In this document: piece by piece, positions 10,482-21,725 of the stretch
Layout of the letters: every line of letters begins with the position of its first letter
Numbering within the stretch: position 1 is the first letter of the stretch
Origin: Gnetum montanum
Lineage: Eukaryota; Streptophyta; Gnetopsida; Gnetales; Gnetaceae
Length of the DNA: 64,000 bases
Assembly (NCBI GenBank): GCA_015680685.1
Contig: MNCI01037634.1
Coordinates: 198,648 to 262,647 of the forward strand
Direction of reading: 5' to 3'
Program-made: the position numbers and the translations under genes
Notes under the pieces: model-generated
Told to the model about the DNA's origin: nothing
Database searches by the model: none
The model's input: the letters and a program-made list of their open reading frames with translations, nothing else

Positions 10482-12057
10482 TGTAACGACGGAAAACATC
10501 GGCAGCTGGAGAATACAAACAAAATTTCGTGTACACAGTTTTAACCACGGATCCGTGCGAGGGCTATGCTGGAAAAACAAATCCGCGGCGCCCTGAATGG
10601 TCTTGTCAATCAAACAGGAACTTACTAATCAGTAAAACGATGGGGATTATGAAATATTCCGTGGATCGATTTGATTCGAGGAATCGCAAGATGAAGGGAA
10701 AATGACGTAGATGAATTGTAACAATGATAACGCTAAACACAATAAAAAGAAGCTAACACATGGTTTCAAGATCTACGCTTTGACTTGAAAATGTATATTT
10801 TTTATATCACGTTACAATGGGGAGACCCCGATTACTTGATGTACAGCATGCACAAAACAACAAGAAAACTGTCCAAACAGAAGTCCGATCTACCTCGTGG
10901 GCCAAAGCTGGGATGCAAGGAAGGTCAAGCTCTGACGTCTATCGATCAACCGTTTCTGACCAATAGAGTCTGCGAACCACGCAAGATGGTCTCACGATCT
11001 TCGATCCGCTTCTTTCACCTTAGGTAGTTCCTGTTTAGGACCGCCAATGATCGTTGATGGAGAAAATTGTATCTCCCCCCAAAAGAACGATTACTCTTGT
11101 TTGCCGATGCTCAAGCGAACTGTGCTCTGTTTCTGCCGAAAGGTGATGCTATCAACAATTACCAAAGCGCTGCTCTCTCTGTCTCTGCTCAAGGTGATAA
11201 GTGCTCCTGTGCTCAGAGAAATGTCTTTGCCTCTTTGATTTTCCCACCCTTGTATCTTTGTTAACTGGGGTATTTATAGGCCGCGACGTCCTGTAGAAAA
11301 GGCGCAACCCTGATGACGTGTACCCCGGATGCTTCGGGTACTGTTGACTTGACCTTTTTGTATCAAACTTTGTGACTACGCACAATACACTAGTTTTCGT
11401 ATTGTGCATGTGAAGAACAGATGCGCGTCGGGCATGTTTCAACTATCTTTTTGTTATATTACACTCATTCGCGTTGCGTTGCATGCAAGAGCGTAACATA
11501 ACATGGAAGATAACTGATTCAAGCTGTTTTACGCTCGTTTACGCAGCCGCGCGTAATGAAGCGTAAACAATGTTTAGCTTGGCGATGCAATACGCTGCAA
11601 TACACTTCGTTGCGTATGATGAGCAATCTGCATGCCAAGAGAAAAGGGTTGATCTATTGCACTTCCTTAGACTTTGCCTTCGACTATTTTGGAGCTCATT
11701 ATGTTGCCGTATGTAACAGAGCGTAAACCTGGCCTTAAACAAAAGCCTTAGAAAAATATGCGAGAAGTCGCATGTTATACTGCTCAAGCCTCTCCTCATG
11801 CCAAAGTAAATAGCCTTCTGATGCCGGATTATGTTGGAACAGAATCACGCTAAGTGCTATTACGCTGTGTCGCATGATATAGCGTAAACAGAGAAAGCAT
11901 AGAAAGATTAGGAATCTGCACAGGAAGTCGAAGACTTGATGCTACACGCCTCTTGGTCTTGCTCTGTCTTATTTTCTCTTCTGAGATTCTGACATGTGCC
12001 CTCGCCTGAATTACAAATCTTTGCCTGAGGCCGACTCGCAATTTTCACGGTGTTTCA
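10482..12057 (-). repeat. 3' LTR of element B
   Basis: Begins (minus strand) TGAAACACCG at 12057 and ends CGTCGTTACA at 10482. It matches 26339-27915 along its length. A TATAAATA box lies at 11278-11271. It is rich in GCGTAA/TTACGC words. Small open frames on either strand (10785-11442, 11539-11799, 11850-12041) recur in the other LTR and look non-coding. Confidence 0.95.
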
Positions 12058-12072
12058 ATGGCCCCTCTTTGT
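12058..12072 (-). other. Polypurine tract of element B
   Basis: Read on the minus strand, CAAAGAGGGGCCAT lies immediately upstream of the 3' LTR. Near-identical tracts precede the LTRs of A (28781-28795, ACAAAGAGAGGCCAT) and C (33660-33674). This is the expected primer site for plus-strand DNA synthesis and it fixes the element's orientation. Confidence 0.88.
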
Positions 12073-13194
12073 TGACGGTTAGAGGGCTGGCCCGAAAGAC
12101 GTCGACAAAGAATACGAAACACCGGATTGGTAGAAGCAAGAACAGCGTCCATCCATGGCTACTCAAGCGTTGCCCTATCAACATGGAAGAGCAAAGCTGG
12201 AGGGAATGGGAGATAGAATGGCATAGTAGGAAACAGGTTCGGGGAAGATGTAAAATGAGTTAGGATGGTAGGAGTATGGAATATGCTTACTAAACGCACA
12301 GAAACGTACACACACTTATGCCAACAGGAATGCTTTCAGACGAGTGTAGCGCATCAGCCTGAGATTTCTCTGTCACCGATTATAGCAGGAATGCTTGCAA
12401 AAGGAGCACGGCGCATCACTTTCGCGATATCTCTGCTACAGCGCTTAACCGTGTTATGGGCTTGGTTGTAATGCGATTGTGAAAGATGGGTGTTTGCGTA
12501 TGTAGCTTTTGCATACAGGAAGCAGGTGGTAGGGATGAGAGCTAAGAGTAGGATTATGAGAGGTATAGGCATGCAGTTCTAAGTGGTCGGGCAAACCTGA
12601 GCAGCCATCTCAAAACGTTGTTGTTCTTCACCGCTCAGATGAACGCACCTTTGAACGACATCCTCGAAACCAGTAACCTGCAACCACAGAAGAAAATAGA
12701 AAATGCCATTGCTCGTGCGAACAAGAGGCGAGGTTGTCAAAACGAGCGCCATTTGATGCGAGATAGAGCGCTCGGGCCTTGAAGAAGGAGCTGTAGCATG
12801 AGGCCAGAACCTTCCATCTCGACGCTCGACCCAGCATATCGCCGCCAAAAGGCATCAGACATAGTGCAGCTAACTGGTTGTGCAAGGAACCAGCTAGATG
12901 AATTTGCGAAGCTGGCGTCCGATAGCGATGATCGGCGGAGGTCGCCGAGGTCGCTGTCGACGAGGATTTTGTCGAGGCTTCGGCTGGCGAAACTAAACCC
13001 TCAGATGTACCGCCGCTGTAATGGGCGCAGCAACGGCATCTCCGAGGGGTCAGTAGCATGCCTCTTAGCTCGTCCGAGAAATTAGTAGGATGCCGGTGGG
13101 GTGGTGACGCTGAGATTGTCCCAGTATCCCACCCCGTCTATCGCACAGCTATACAAGGATGATCACGCTCGCTTGATTTGCATGTCAGCAGTCT
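12073..13194 (-). other. 3' UTR of element B
   Basis: About 1.1 kb with no supported gene. Near 12320-12445 there is an imperfect tandem duplication sharing CAGGAATGCTT and GCGCATCA. The stretch 12840-13130 aligns with the 3' UTR of A on both sides of the B insertion. The overlapping frames at 12579-13085 on both strands carry no recognisable domain. Confidence 0.6.
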
Positions 13195-13800
13195 GTAAGT
13201 CCTAATTTTAAGTCCTGATAGACTGTCATTGCTGGTCTTAAGTCTCAGCAGACCATGGTTCCAGTTTAAAGTCCGGGCAGACCGAGAAATGCTAGTTTTA
13301 AGTCGTAGCGGACGGTGGCGTGTCTGATTTATGGTCTCAGCAGACCGTGCTGTGGATGTCAGTTTCGTGTCATGACCCAAGGATAGAGCTGTGCTGGTTT
13401 TATGTCTCAGCAGATGGCTACTTACCTGTGCCAGTTTTATGTCATAGTGGATAGCCGGTGCCAGTTTAGCGTCATGGCGGACGCGTGTAAAAGATGCTAG
13501 TTTTTTGTCTTGGCGGACCTGTACAACATTGCTAGTTTTACGTCGTAGTGGACAGTTACAACTTGCCAGTTTAGCGTCGTAGCGGACGGTTAGTGCCAGT
13601 TTAGCTTCGTGGCGGACGCGTGCAAGGAATGCCAGCTTTACGTCGTAGCGGACGTGGTTGCCAGTTTAGCATCGTAGCGGACGAGTATGACCAATTTAGC
13701 GTCGTAGCGGACGTGGTTGCCAGTTTAGCATCGTAGCAGACGAGTATGACCAATTTAGCGTCGTAGCGGACGTGTATTGGTTTCCACACCTGCTGTTGAC
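13195..13800 (-). repeat. Tandem-repeat array 2 of element B (TR2)
   Basis: About fifteen imperfect units, clearest at 13500-13770, where GCCAGTTTAGC(A/G)TCGTAGCGGACG recurs every 30-45 bp. It lies between integrase and the 3' UTR, in the same position and orientation relative to the element as 9776-10170 in A. Units nearer 13200 use GACCTTAAGTC-like variants. Confidence 0.9.
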
Positions 13801-13813
13801 ATCGTAGATGCTG

Positions 13814-15217
13814 CTAAATGTAATACTGCTTCAGATATATGTGATTAACAGGATTCTGTAACTGGTTGCCGTCAACATCCGCTAACTTGAATGCTTCGTT
13901 GCTATACGTGTCAGTCACCAAGAAAGGACCCTCCCAGTTTGCAGAGAACTTGCCTACTGGTTTACGCACAGCCTTGAGAACTAGATCTCCTTTCTTGATC
14001 GGGCGCTGTTGAAGGTTGTGACGATGTTTCTGTCTCTTTTTGTCTTGATACTTTTCAATTGTATCAAGCGTCTGTATCCGCTTCTCTTCCACTGAATCCA
14101 AATCCATTATCCAGGACTCGGTGTGTTGAGCCTCATTTATAATCATGGAGAGGACCATTCTTAGAAAAGGGATTTGTAATTCGAGGGGCAGCACTGCTTT
14201 AGACCCATAAACAAGGCTATAGGGCGTATTACCTGTAGCTGTCCTACATGTAGTACGATACGCCCATAGCACATAGAGGATCTATTCGTGCCACCGTCTT
14301 TTGTTGCCGTCGAGCATTTTCTTGAGCAAATTGATGATCACTTTGTTCATTGCTTCAGCTTGACCATTCGCTTGCGGGTAATAGGGGGAGGAAAAATATT
14401 GTCTGATGCCTAGGTTATCACAGAAGGATTTGGTTTCCGTGCTACTAAACTGTGGCCCATTGTCAGTCATGATAGTCATCAGGAGACCAAATCTTGTTAC
14501 TATATTGTCCAGGATAAAGTGGCAAATCTGTTGGGATGTGATCTTCCGTAGGCGAACAGCTTCTACCCACTTCATAAAATACTTAGTAGCGGTAATTATG
14601 AAGCTCTGACCTGCGGAAGATTTAGGCGTGATGGGGCCTATAATGTCCAGTCCCCATCGTTGAAATGACCATGTTATCTGCGTTGTATGTAATTCTGTAG
14701 GTGACACGTGGATGAGGTTTGCGTGACGCTGACACGTGTCACAAGTTTTAACCTTCGTCAGGCAATCTTTTTCCATGCGTGGCTAGTAGTGTCCTAAGCG
14801 ACGAATTTTTAGGGCCATCGCTCGTGGTGCTACGTGGGCGCCGCACAGTCCCTCGTGAACTTTGCCGACTATATGCTGCGCTTGGTTTTTGTCGACGCAA
14901 GTAAGCAGCACGTCATCAAAAGAGTGTCTACAAAGAGTACTGTCTCCCATGATGACGTACTGCCTAGCCCACTTGCGAATTGCATCCTTCTTCGCGCGTG
15001 TCAATTCAGACGGTAGCTCGCCCTGTAGAAGGTAAGTTTTAATGTCGTCGTACCATTCAAGTGTGCTTTCCTCGAGAAGAGAAGAGATTTGCGTCGCCTG
15101 AATGATAGGATCTACGCAGTCTGTTATCAATGCAGGGCAAGTGTCAAACATATGTGAAGGCACGTTCAGAGCCAGGGTGGCCAGCGCATCGGCCAGTGTG
15201 TTGTCAGTGCGTGGCAT
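13814..15217 (-). pseudogene. Element B integrase
   Basis: Three open frames in line, broken by single stops at about 14780 and 14279. N-terminal zinc site: VHEGLCGAH followed by CDTCQRH. Catalytic core: WGLDIIGPITPK, MTDNGPQF and YYPQANGQAEAMNK, so all three acidic residues of the DDE triad remain. The C-terminal domain has KKGDLVLKAV and WEGPFLVTDTY and ends NHIYLKQYYI. The first part (MPRTDNTLADALATLAL) is the tail of the second RNase H. It is among the best preserved pol parts of the window. Confidence 0.88.
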
Positions 15218-16108
15218 GTGTTGGGCATCGATGGTCGCAAATCGTCTCAGAAGATCTTTAGCCTTATCGCAGTAGGGCTACAGATGTACAGCCTTGCAGG
15301 CATAGACTCCTGTGATCTGATTTATGACAAGCATTGAATCGCTCCTAATCGCCAGGTGTCAAACATTGAGTTCGCTGGCAATTAGTAACCCCCTAAGGAG
15401 CCCCTCGTACTCTGCCACATTGTTCATACAAGGGAAGGTCAAGCGATAAACGTGAAGATGCACATCCTCAGGTGATAGCGTAATAACGGTGGCGGCGCTG
15501 CCACCTTTCGCGGTTGAGGCTCCTTCGAAATACAACGTTGCCTTGATGCCTGTTAAGACAAGGCTTAAACTATGTACATGTTCATCAAGGAATTCTGGTT
15601 CTATAGTCACCTGATTTTTAATTGGTGACGTTACTAACTGGTCAGCTATCTCTTGGCCTTTCGTAGAAGATTGGCCAATATAATGTAGATCGAATTCTGC
15701 CGTGATAGCCTTCCAACGAGCTATTTTACTACTCTCGTATAGGTTGTGTGTAATGGCCCTAAGAATGTTGTTTTTATAGATGATGTTGACCTTGCTACAG
15801 AAAAGATAATGCCTACACTTTTTAAGCATAAAAACTAAAGCTAGGCAGTTACGCTCTACGTCGTTATACCTCGTTTCATACACGCATAGAGCATGACTCA
15901 AATAGTAGATGGGCACTTCCGACCCATCATCCCTCCTTTGACAAAGTAATGCTGCTAAAGCTATGTCCGAAGTCACGAGGTAAATGTAAAATGGAAAGTC
16001 CCTTTGTGGTGGAAAAACCGTTGGCAAATGCTGCAGTTCTTGTTTTAAGCTGTCAAACGCACGTTGGCAATCGTCGGTCCATTTGAAATTAACCCCCTTT
16101 TTCAGCAA
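15218..16108 (-). pseudogene. Element B tandem RNase H domains
   Basis: An open frame from 16108 to 15359 carries the retroviral-type RNase H (FKWTDDCQRAFDSLKQEL, YYLSHALCVYETRYN, ERNCLALVFMLKKCRHYLF). It is followed by a second domain from about 15555 (TLYFEGASTAKGGSAATVI, NVAEYEGLLRGLL). A TAG at about 15356 and another near 15280 interrupt the second domain before it resumes in the frame ending with LADALATLAL. A dual RNase H is a hallmark of Tat/Ogre-clade Pol. Confidence 0.82.
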
Positions 16109-16111
16109 GTG

Positions 16112-17293
16112 CTACATAGGGTGTAGCTTGTCGGTTAATCTCGAGATGAATCGGCGTATGAACTGTAAGCATCCTTGTAACCTGTGTAATTGCTTGAGGT
16201 TTGTAGGAGGTGTTAACTCGACAATGGCTTTGACCTTATCAGGGTCAACTCGTATGCTGGTTTCTGATACCACAAACCCCAGCATGCGTTCGATTTTGAC
16301 TCCGAATACGCACTTTTTTGGGTTAAGCCAAAGCTCGTATTTGGAGCATCTTTTAAGGACTAATTCCAGGTCTTCTGAATGATCCTCAGACTTTAAAGAC
16401 TTCACAGCTATATCGTCTACATAATCATTCAGTCTCCCTAAGAGGTAATCGCTAAAGATGTATGTCATAGCTCGTTGATACATTGCTCCGGCGTTCTTTA
16501 GACCAAAAGGCATCATGGTATAATAGAAAGTACCCCAGGGTGTCATGAACGTTGTTGTCAATTGATGTTCTAGGTTGATGCAGATCTGATTATAGCCCGA
16601 AAAGCCATCCATGAAGGACAGAAGCGCATGCCCAGTTGTCGTATCGACTAGTTGATCGATACTCGGAAGCTAGAAGTTATCTTTGATTGTAGCCTTATTT
16701 AAATCCCGGAAGTCTATGTAGATGCGTATACTTCCGGTCTTCTTTGGGACGACTACAATGTTAGATACCCAATCCGAGTAATCGACCTCATGGATGAAAC
16801 CATCCTGATATAATTTGGTGATTTCATCACACACAGCTAGCGCGATCTCTAGCTTGATTTTGTGTGCCTTTTGCCTAACTGCTTTAATCTACAGGTCTAA
16901 GATGATGTTATGCTGGATTAGCCTGGGATCTAGTCCAGGCATATCCTCGTATGACCATGCAAAGATGGTAATGTTGTCTTGCAGAACCTGCTTTATGGAA
17001 TCGTGCATTTTCTGGTCTAACAAAGAACTAACTTTAAGCATTTTGGCTTCACCCCTATGTGTAACAATAGAAACCTCATTGAGGGGATCTTCGGTTATGT
17101 CCCCAGCCTCCAGGTCTAGCGTGCACGTTAACTGTTCTGGCCATTTTGGGGACGTCTCCAACACGGCTATGGTTACGTCTTCTAAAGGGGGGTTAATGTC
17201 TACTAGCGTGGAGTCGAATTGCCTAACTACCTTCCCGTATGGGCCTGTCAAAGTTAGAGGTGTTGAAAATGTTGCATCCATTTGCCATATATC
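16112..17293 (-). pseudogene. Element B reverse transcriptase
   Basis: The frame opens at 17293, directly after the acceptor-like TTTTGTAG. Four codons later comes the Met at 17281 (MDATFSTPLTLTGPYGKV). RT motifs: GFIHEVDYSDWVSNIVVVPKK, FRDLNKATIKDNF, MDGFSGYNQICI, MMPFGLKNAGAMYQRAM, and catalytic YVDD near 16415. Stops occur at about 16887 (TAG, after IILDL), 16671 (TAG) and 16109. The N-terminal ~130 residues before RT are conserved with A but match no domain I know; they may be a protease-RT linker. Confidence 0.88.
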
Positions 17294-17707
17294 CTACAAA
17301 ATCGCAAGGTGCGTAAATGATTAGGAGAAAGATGATGTAGTGTTGTCAAACGTGGAAAGTCAATTGAAGTTCGAAATTGTAAATAGGCTATAATCAATGC
17401 TACCCGATTACGAGGTGATAAGATGTGATATTTTAACGTCATTTCGGACAATGGCGCATGCGATATCAGCCGCATTGATATCTTGATTTTCGTGTTCCGT
17501 TTGAGGGAAGTCCCGCTGAAATCGGATATCAAGTCGGTGATCCTCGCATATAAGTAAGTGATTTTTGATGAGGATGGGCTGTTGGCTATTGTGAATTCGA
17601 ATTCGTAACTGTTGCTAAGCGAAAGAAGAAAGAGCAGAGGATTTAGAGCATGTGATTTTGCGAAGATTTGCAAGTGCTAAACGGTGAAAAATTCTGAAGC
17701 TGTTACA
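17294..17707. promoter_or_regulatory. Divergent region between RT frame and antisense gene (B)
   Basis: About 410 bp separates the RT frame (leftward) from the antisense gene ATG at 17708 (rightward). TATAAG at 17549-17554 lies about 155 nt before that ATG and is part of a TATAAGTA shared with A. On the minus strand TTTTGTAG at about 17301-17294 is shared with A as a candidate splice acceptor. The frame at 17254-17673 on the minus strand overlaps this region but is not conserved in A, so I do not count it as a gene. Confidence 0.45.
17549..17554 (+). promoter_or_regulatory. Candidate TATA box of the antisense gene (B)
   Basis: TATAAG within CATATAAGTAAG, about 155 nt upstream of the ATG at 17708. 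The copy in A has TATAAGTAGATG at the matching place (minus strand, 5845-5840). Conservation in otherwise divergent spacer supports a core promoter, but there is no transcript evidence. Confidence 0.4.
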
Positions 17708-20700
17708 ATGGAACCAAAAATCAAAAGGAAGAATGCGAAATTGGCCAAAATCGATGAGGTGCAAGAAAATATGGAGCGTGTTTCACAAGCTGTGGTCGAT
17801 GTTCGTGACCCTACGCCTTTGAACCGGTAGGTCATTCCTTACATGCTTACGTTTGTTTTAATGTCTATTTTCCGTAGTATATTTTGCGTGAATGTGGATT
17901 GCAAATTATGGACCTCGGGTTAATGTGAGGGTTTGGGCGATTTTGGCCTGGATAATTAGGCGTAGTTTGTAGGTTTTCTGTATTAACTATATAAATGTAA
18001 ATCTAGACGTTAATTTATGTTTCAGGTTTTCTGTACAGCATTACACTAAAGCCTGTTCTGATTGTTTTGGATATTGTCGGGGTTTTGTGTTGTATAAACC
18101 CTATCGTTCCTAATGTCCCTCCCCCGCAAACGCGGTTGCAAGGGAAGGCCATATGGTTTCGACGGGGTGCGCTGGAGTTTCTGCAGTTCTTACTACGCAA
18201 CTACAGCGTCATTGTGTGGTCTAATTTATCCGACGATATCGCCGGTGCCATTTTAGAGCACCTGCTGACGGGTTCTGCACAAGGGATTCTGGCCTTCTTA
18301 ACAGACAGAGCCATCGATACGGGTCATCCCGAGGACCGAGAACTTAGCGCCCGAGGCTTGAGGTGCTTAAACTGGATCTGGAAAATGGCCCAGTTTAGTT
18401 GTTATCATGCATATAACACGCTGTTCGTGGCTCGCCATGTCTCGACCTATTTCCAGAACCCACAAGGCACAGTGTACTACGCAGGCGGGTAAGCAAATTT
18501 TGTTAACTGTATTTTTTGTTATATATATGTCATCAATGTGAAGTATAAGATAAGCCTATGTGGAAAATGTAAGAAAAGCCTGTGTGGTATGGTACAGGTT
18601 TTTTATTCATGATAACAGGTTAGTTGGAAATGGAGATGCGTTATCATGGGCCGAAACGGCAATAATGGCATTCACTTCAACTAACAACGTGTGCGCTGGT
18701 GTTATAGGGAAGATTGGCTTCGACATGCGTGAGTACCCCACCCGCTATGCTAAGGTTTTTGAGAATTGCCAGACACTCAGGTGGCTTGCAATGTGACTGG
18801 ACCTTAGACCCGCCCCTTACCGTTGAGGATGTGCAGAGGAACCTTCCGCCATTTCCCTTGCCATTTGGACCTGGTAAGGCTATTGTATAGTCGATTATTG
18901 CGTAATATAGTTGTAAATTGTGAGCGTTGCGTAATAATGTTTTAGTTTGACTTGTGTTTTACGCTGTTCAGTCAGGGAATCCCGGGAGATTACCCTTACG
19001 ATTTTTGGCCGCGAGGCGAGCACCGTCCTCTTCCGCTACAGCGACATCAAGGACGCACAGTGCTGGCTCAGCCACTCGGCTACCCCAGTTGCGGTAACCG
19101 CCAAGATCCGAGCAGCGAGGCTAATGCATCTATTTTTAGCTGCAACTCCTGATGTCCCCGCTAATGAAATGTTGACCCTGGTCAACTCCTTCAACGAAAA
19201 GGCAGAGCGTTTTTGCACGCGCGTACATCAGGTACGCGTAAGCTTTAACATTGACGCTCAGCTCTTCGAAGACCTATTTGGTATCCCTTCGAACGACCTT
19301 CCCATAAGTGAGAAGCCGAAGAGGAGCCTCGACTTCCAGTAGTGGCTGGAGGAGTGGGTAAGGGTCCCGAAGGAGCCTAAATGGTTTCCTTGCGAAAGAT
19401 TCCAGATGGGCGTTGCCAAGACAATTTATCCCCTTTTCCGGGCCCGGACCTTCCCCAAAACTCTCTCGCAAGGGAAGTTCTTTTCTATAAAACAGACCCG
19501 TATTATGCGGGAGGTTCTGGAAGAGGGGACCCAATTCAATTGGGCAAGCTATTTTGCTAAGGGGCTGCGCAACGAGATGATCAAGCTTCGCAAGAAGCTT
19601 GAGTCTCGTTTTAATGTGCATTACTCCTTCATAGCTTGCCTTTGGCGATTTGCTGAGTTTCTGGTCGTCCAAAGGAATGGGGTCTGGGTGCAACAAGATC
19701 GAGATCAGCTGTCCAAACCCTGGATTACCCATATCCTCAGCACTACCCATGGGTAGGATCCGCTGGAAGGGATAGGGGAGTCATTGTCTATAATGACCAA
19801 GGGGTTGGCGACGTCTCGGTTGCGAGGCCCCGACAGTATAGGCGGGATAATGCCTACTTACACTGATGATGCCTCATGGGAGAAACGTCTGGCGAAGGAA
19901 ATCATGGAACCTATAGCTCAGAGTAAGAGGCTTCATATAACCGAGGCTTCTGCTGAGCTTGGGAGTGGTGCAGGCCGAACTGTGGCGATCAAAGTTTAGC
20001 GAAGTAAGCCTCCGCCTGGTAAGCTTGAAGGAACTGTATTACGCAATGTTTGTTTAGAATTTTTGAGATGATATACTAAGGTGTTGTGATGTGACCAATG
20101 AAAATTACAGAGGAGCTGACCCCTGAGACAGGGGCAGTAGTACTAAGTCGTGGGGAAAGGGCCTCAATTTTGGAAGAAGAGACCCCAGCGGTTAGCGTGA
20201 GTTGTGCACAGGCTCCGGTGCATGAGGAGGCCCTAGCTGTTAGTGGGAGCCGTGCACAGAACTTGATGTGTGAGGAGGTCCCAGCTACTGGAACCAGCAA
20301 CGCACAGACTCAAGTGCGTGAAGAGGAAAAGGAGGTGGAAAATGTTGGCGAAGTCGCCACTGTCACCGGTAGAGGTAATGAGTGTGTTAGCAAGTTTGCA
20401 GGATTCTATTAATAGATGAAGTTTCTAACTAGATTACGCTACAGAAGAAGAGGATGTATCCACGTCTATCGCTGTGAGCAGAGCGTGGAGAGACTTCCCT
20501 GACAAATTTGCCTTCATGGAAGGCGTTGTCAGTGACATGATCGAGTGCCTAGAGCACGTCGAACCTGGAACTGGTATGTTATGGTTGTAGTAAGGTTGTG
20601 ATATTACATAGTGGTAATGTGTCACCAATATTGATGATTGTTTCTATTAGGAGCTTGCCTCCAATGGGATCCCACGGAGCCCATTGATTTGGACACAGTG

Positions 20701-21725
20701 GAGCCTCCATCTGATGGGGCAGTCGTGCCACGCCACATTAGTGAGGAAATGCGTAAATTTGCATTACGCACAACACGCTCCTTATGGGAGAGTAAAGGCG
20801 TCAATGAGAGCCTCTGGAAACAGCTGCAGAGAGCAGAACAGAGGGTTGAGTCTCTGACCAAAGAGGTCGGGGACCTAAGATCATAGTGCAAATTTCTACA
20901 GGCGTGGGCGACGGGGGATGAGGACTAGCGTACCGTTGTTGTCGACTACTCCCGTTATTGGACTGCCATCAAAAATAGCGTACAGACCAGTCAGGCATTG
21001 GTAGAGCAGCAGATGCAGATAGAGCTCCTAGCTCAGAAAAGCCAGGATTGGAGGAACTATTGTGCAAGCGTGCAAGAGTGGGGGCAGAAGGAGAAGGACC
21101 ACAAACATCTGTATAAGCGAGAAAGCATCACTTATCGGAAACTCTACCACGATTCTGTCGTCAAGGCTCAATCTTTGGAAGTCTTTCTGGACGTCATCGG
21201 AGCTTCTGAAGCCTTCAGGAAGTTTGAAGAGCAGGTGACTGTAAGTGCGTCTCCGGAAAGGGAGATGACTCTCCCTGGGGGCCAGAGAACAGTCCCTACA
21301 TTCTTCCCTGATCCGCCTCGCTGGACTAGCGTGGAGAAAGGGAAAGTGAAGGCTGGAGCTGCCTTGGAAGAGGATGTGTGGCCAGATCTAACAGAGGAAG
21401 AGATTATGAAGCACCTGTGGGTTGGCCTGGACAAGCTTCCCTTTACTGCGGAAGCAGGGCCATCGCAAATGAGTTTCTGCATGACTAAATCTAAATTCTC
21501 TAATTGTTTTGTCAAGGCCTGCCTTGCTAATATGTTTTCTTCTTTTGTATCTAGGTACCAGAAGAGGATAGAGAAGACGAGCCAGCTGAGGAGTCAGCCG
21601 AGGAAGCAGCAGAAGCAGAGGAAGAAGCAGAAGCAGAGGAAGAGGAAGAACGCAGCGATGCAAAGCGTCCTCCCGTGGAGCCGGTGCCTGAACGAGGACC
21701 TCATGAAGAGAAAAATTCTTCGTGA
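17708..21725 (+). pseudogene. Antisense eight-exon gene of element B: FCP1-like (HAD) N-terminus, rest unknown
   Basis: Exons: 17708-17826, 18039-18488, 18598-18873, 18972-20018, 20111-20374, 20445-20573, 20651-21468, 21555-21725. After allowing for one extra base near 18790, phases are 2,2,1,1,1,1,0 and the frame runs to TGA at 21723, about 1,090 codons. Introns start GTAAGC, GTAAGG, GTAATG, GTATGT etc.; the last donor is mutated (ATGAGT). Exon 1 encodes a Lys-rich start with KIDEVQE. Exon 2 resembles FCP1/NLI-interacting-factor phosphatases: VLIVLDIVGVLC (motif I), YSVIVWSNLS (motif II), NTLFVARH where the family has a DD site. Exons 4-7 (LFRYSDIKDAQCWL, FNIDAQLFEDLFGIPS, FAFMEGVVSDMI) are unrecognised. 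Exon 8 encodes a Glu/Ala-rich acidic tail. In-frame TAGs at about 19340, 19754, 19997, 20884 and 20926 plus the frameshift make it a pseudogene. Confidence 0.78.

Noticed and set aside
10785-12041. Small open frames in the B LTRs, repeated at 26925-27657
   Set aside because: They recur only because the LTR is duplicated; frames differ in length between the copies.
12579-13085. Overlapping open frames on both strands in the B 3' UTR
   Set aside because: No domain and no conserved frame in the matching UTR of A; GC-richer sequence simply has fewer stops.
13195-13800. Regular short repeats resembling a CRISPR array
   Set aside because: Units are degenerate and in a plant retrotransposon 3' UTR; spacers are not unique and no cas genes exist.
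17254-17673. 139-codon minus-strand frame as a possible gene before RT
   Set aside because: Not conserved in A at 5732-6297 and overlaps the RT frame in another phase.
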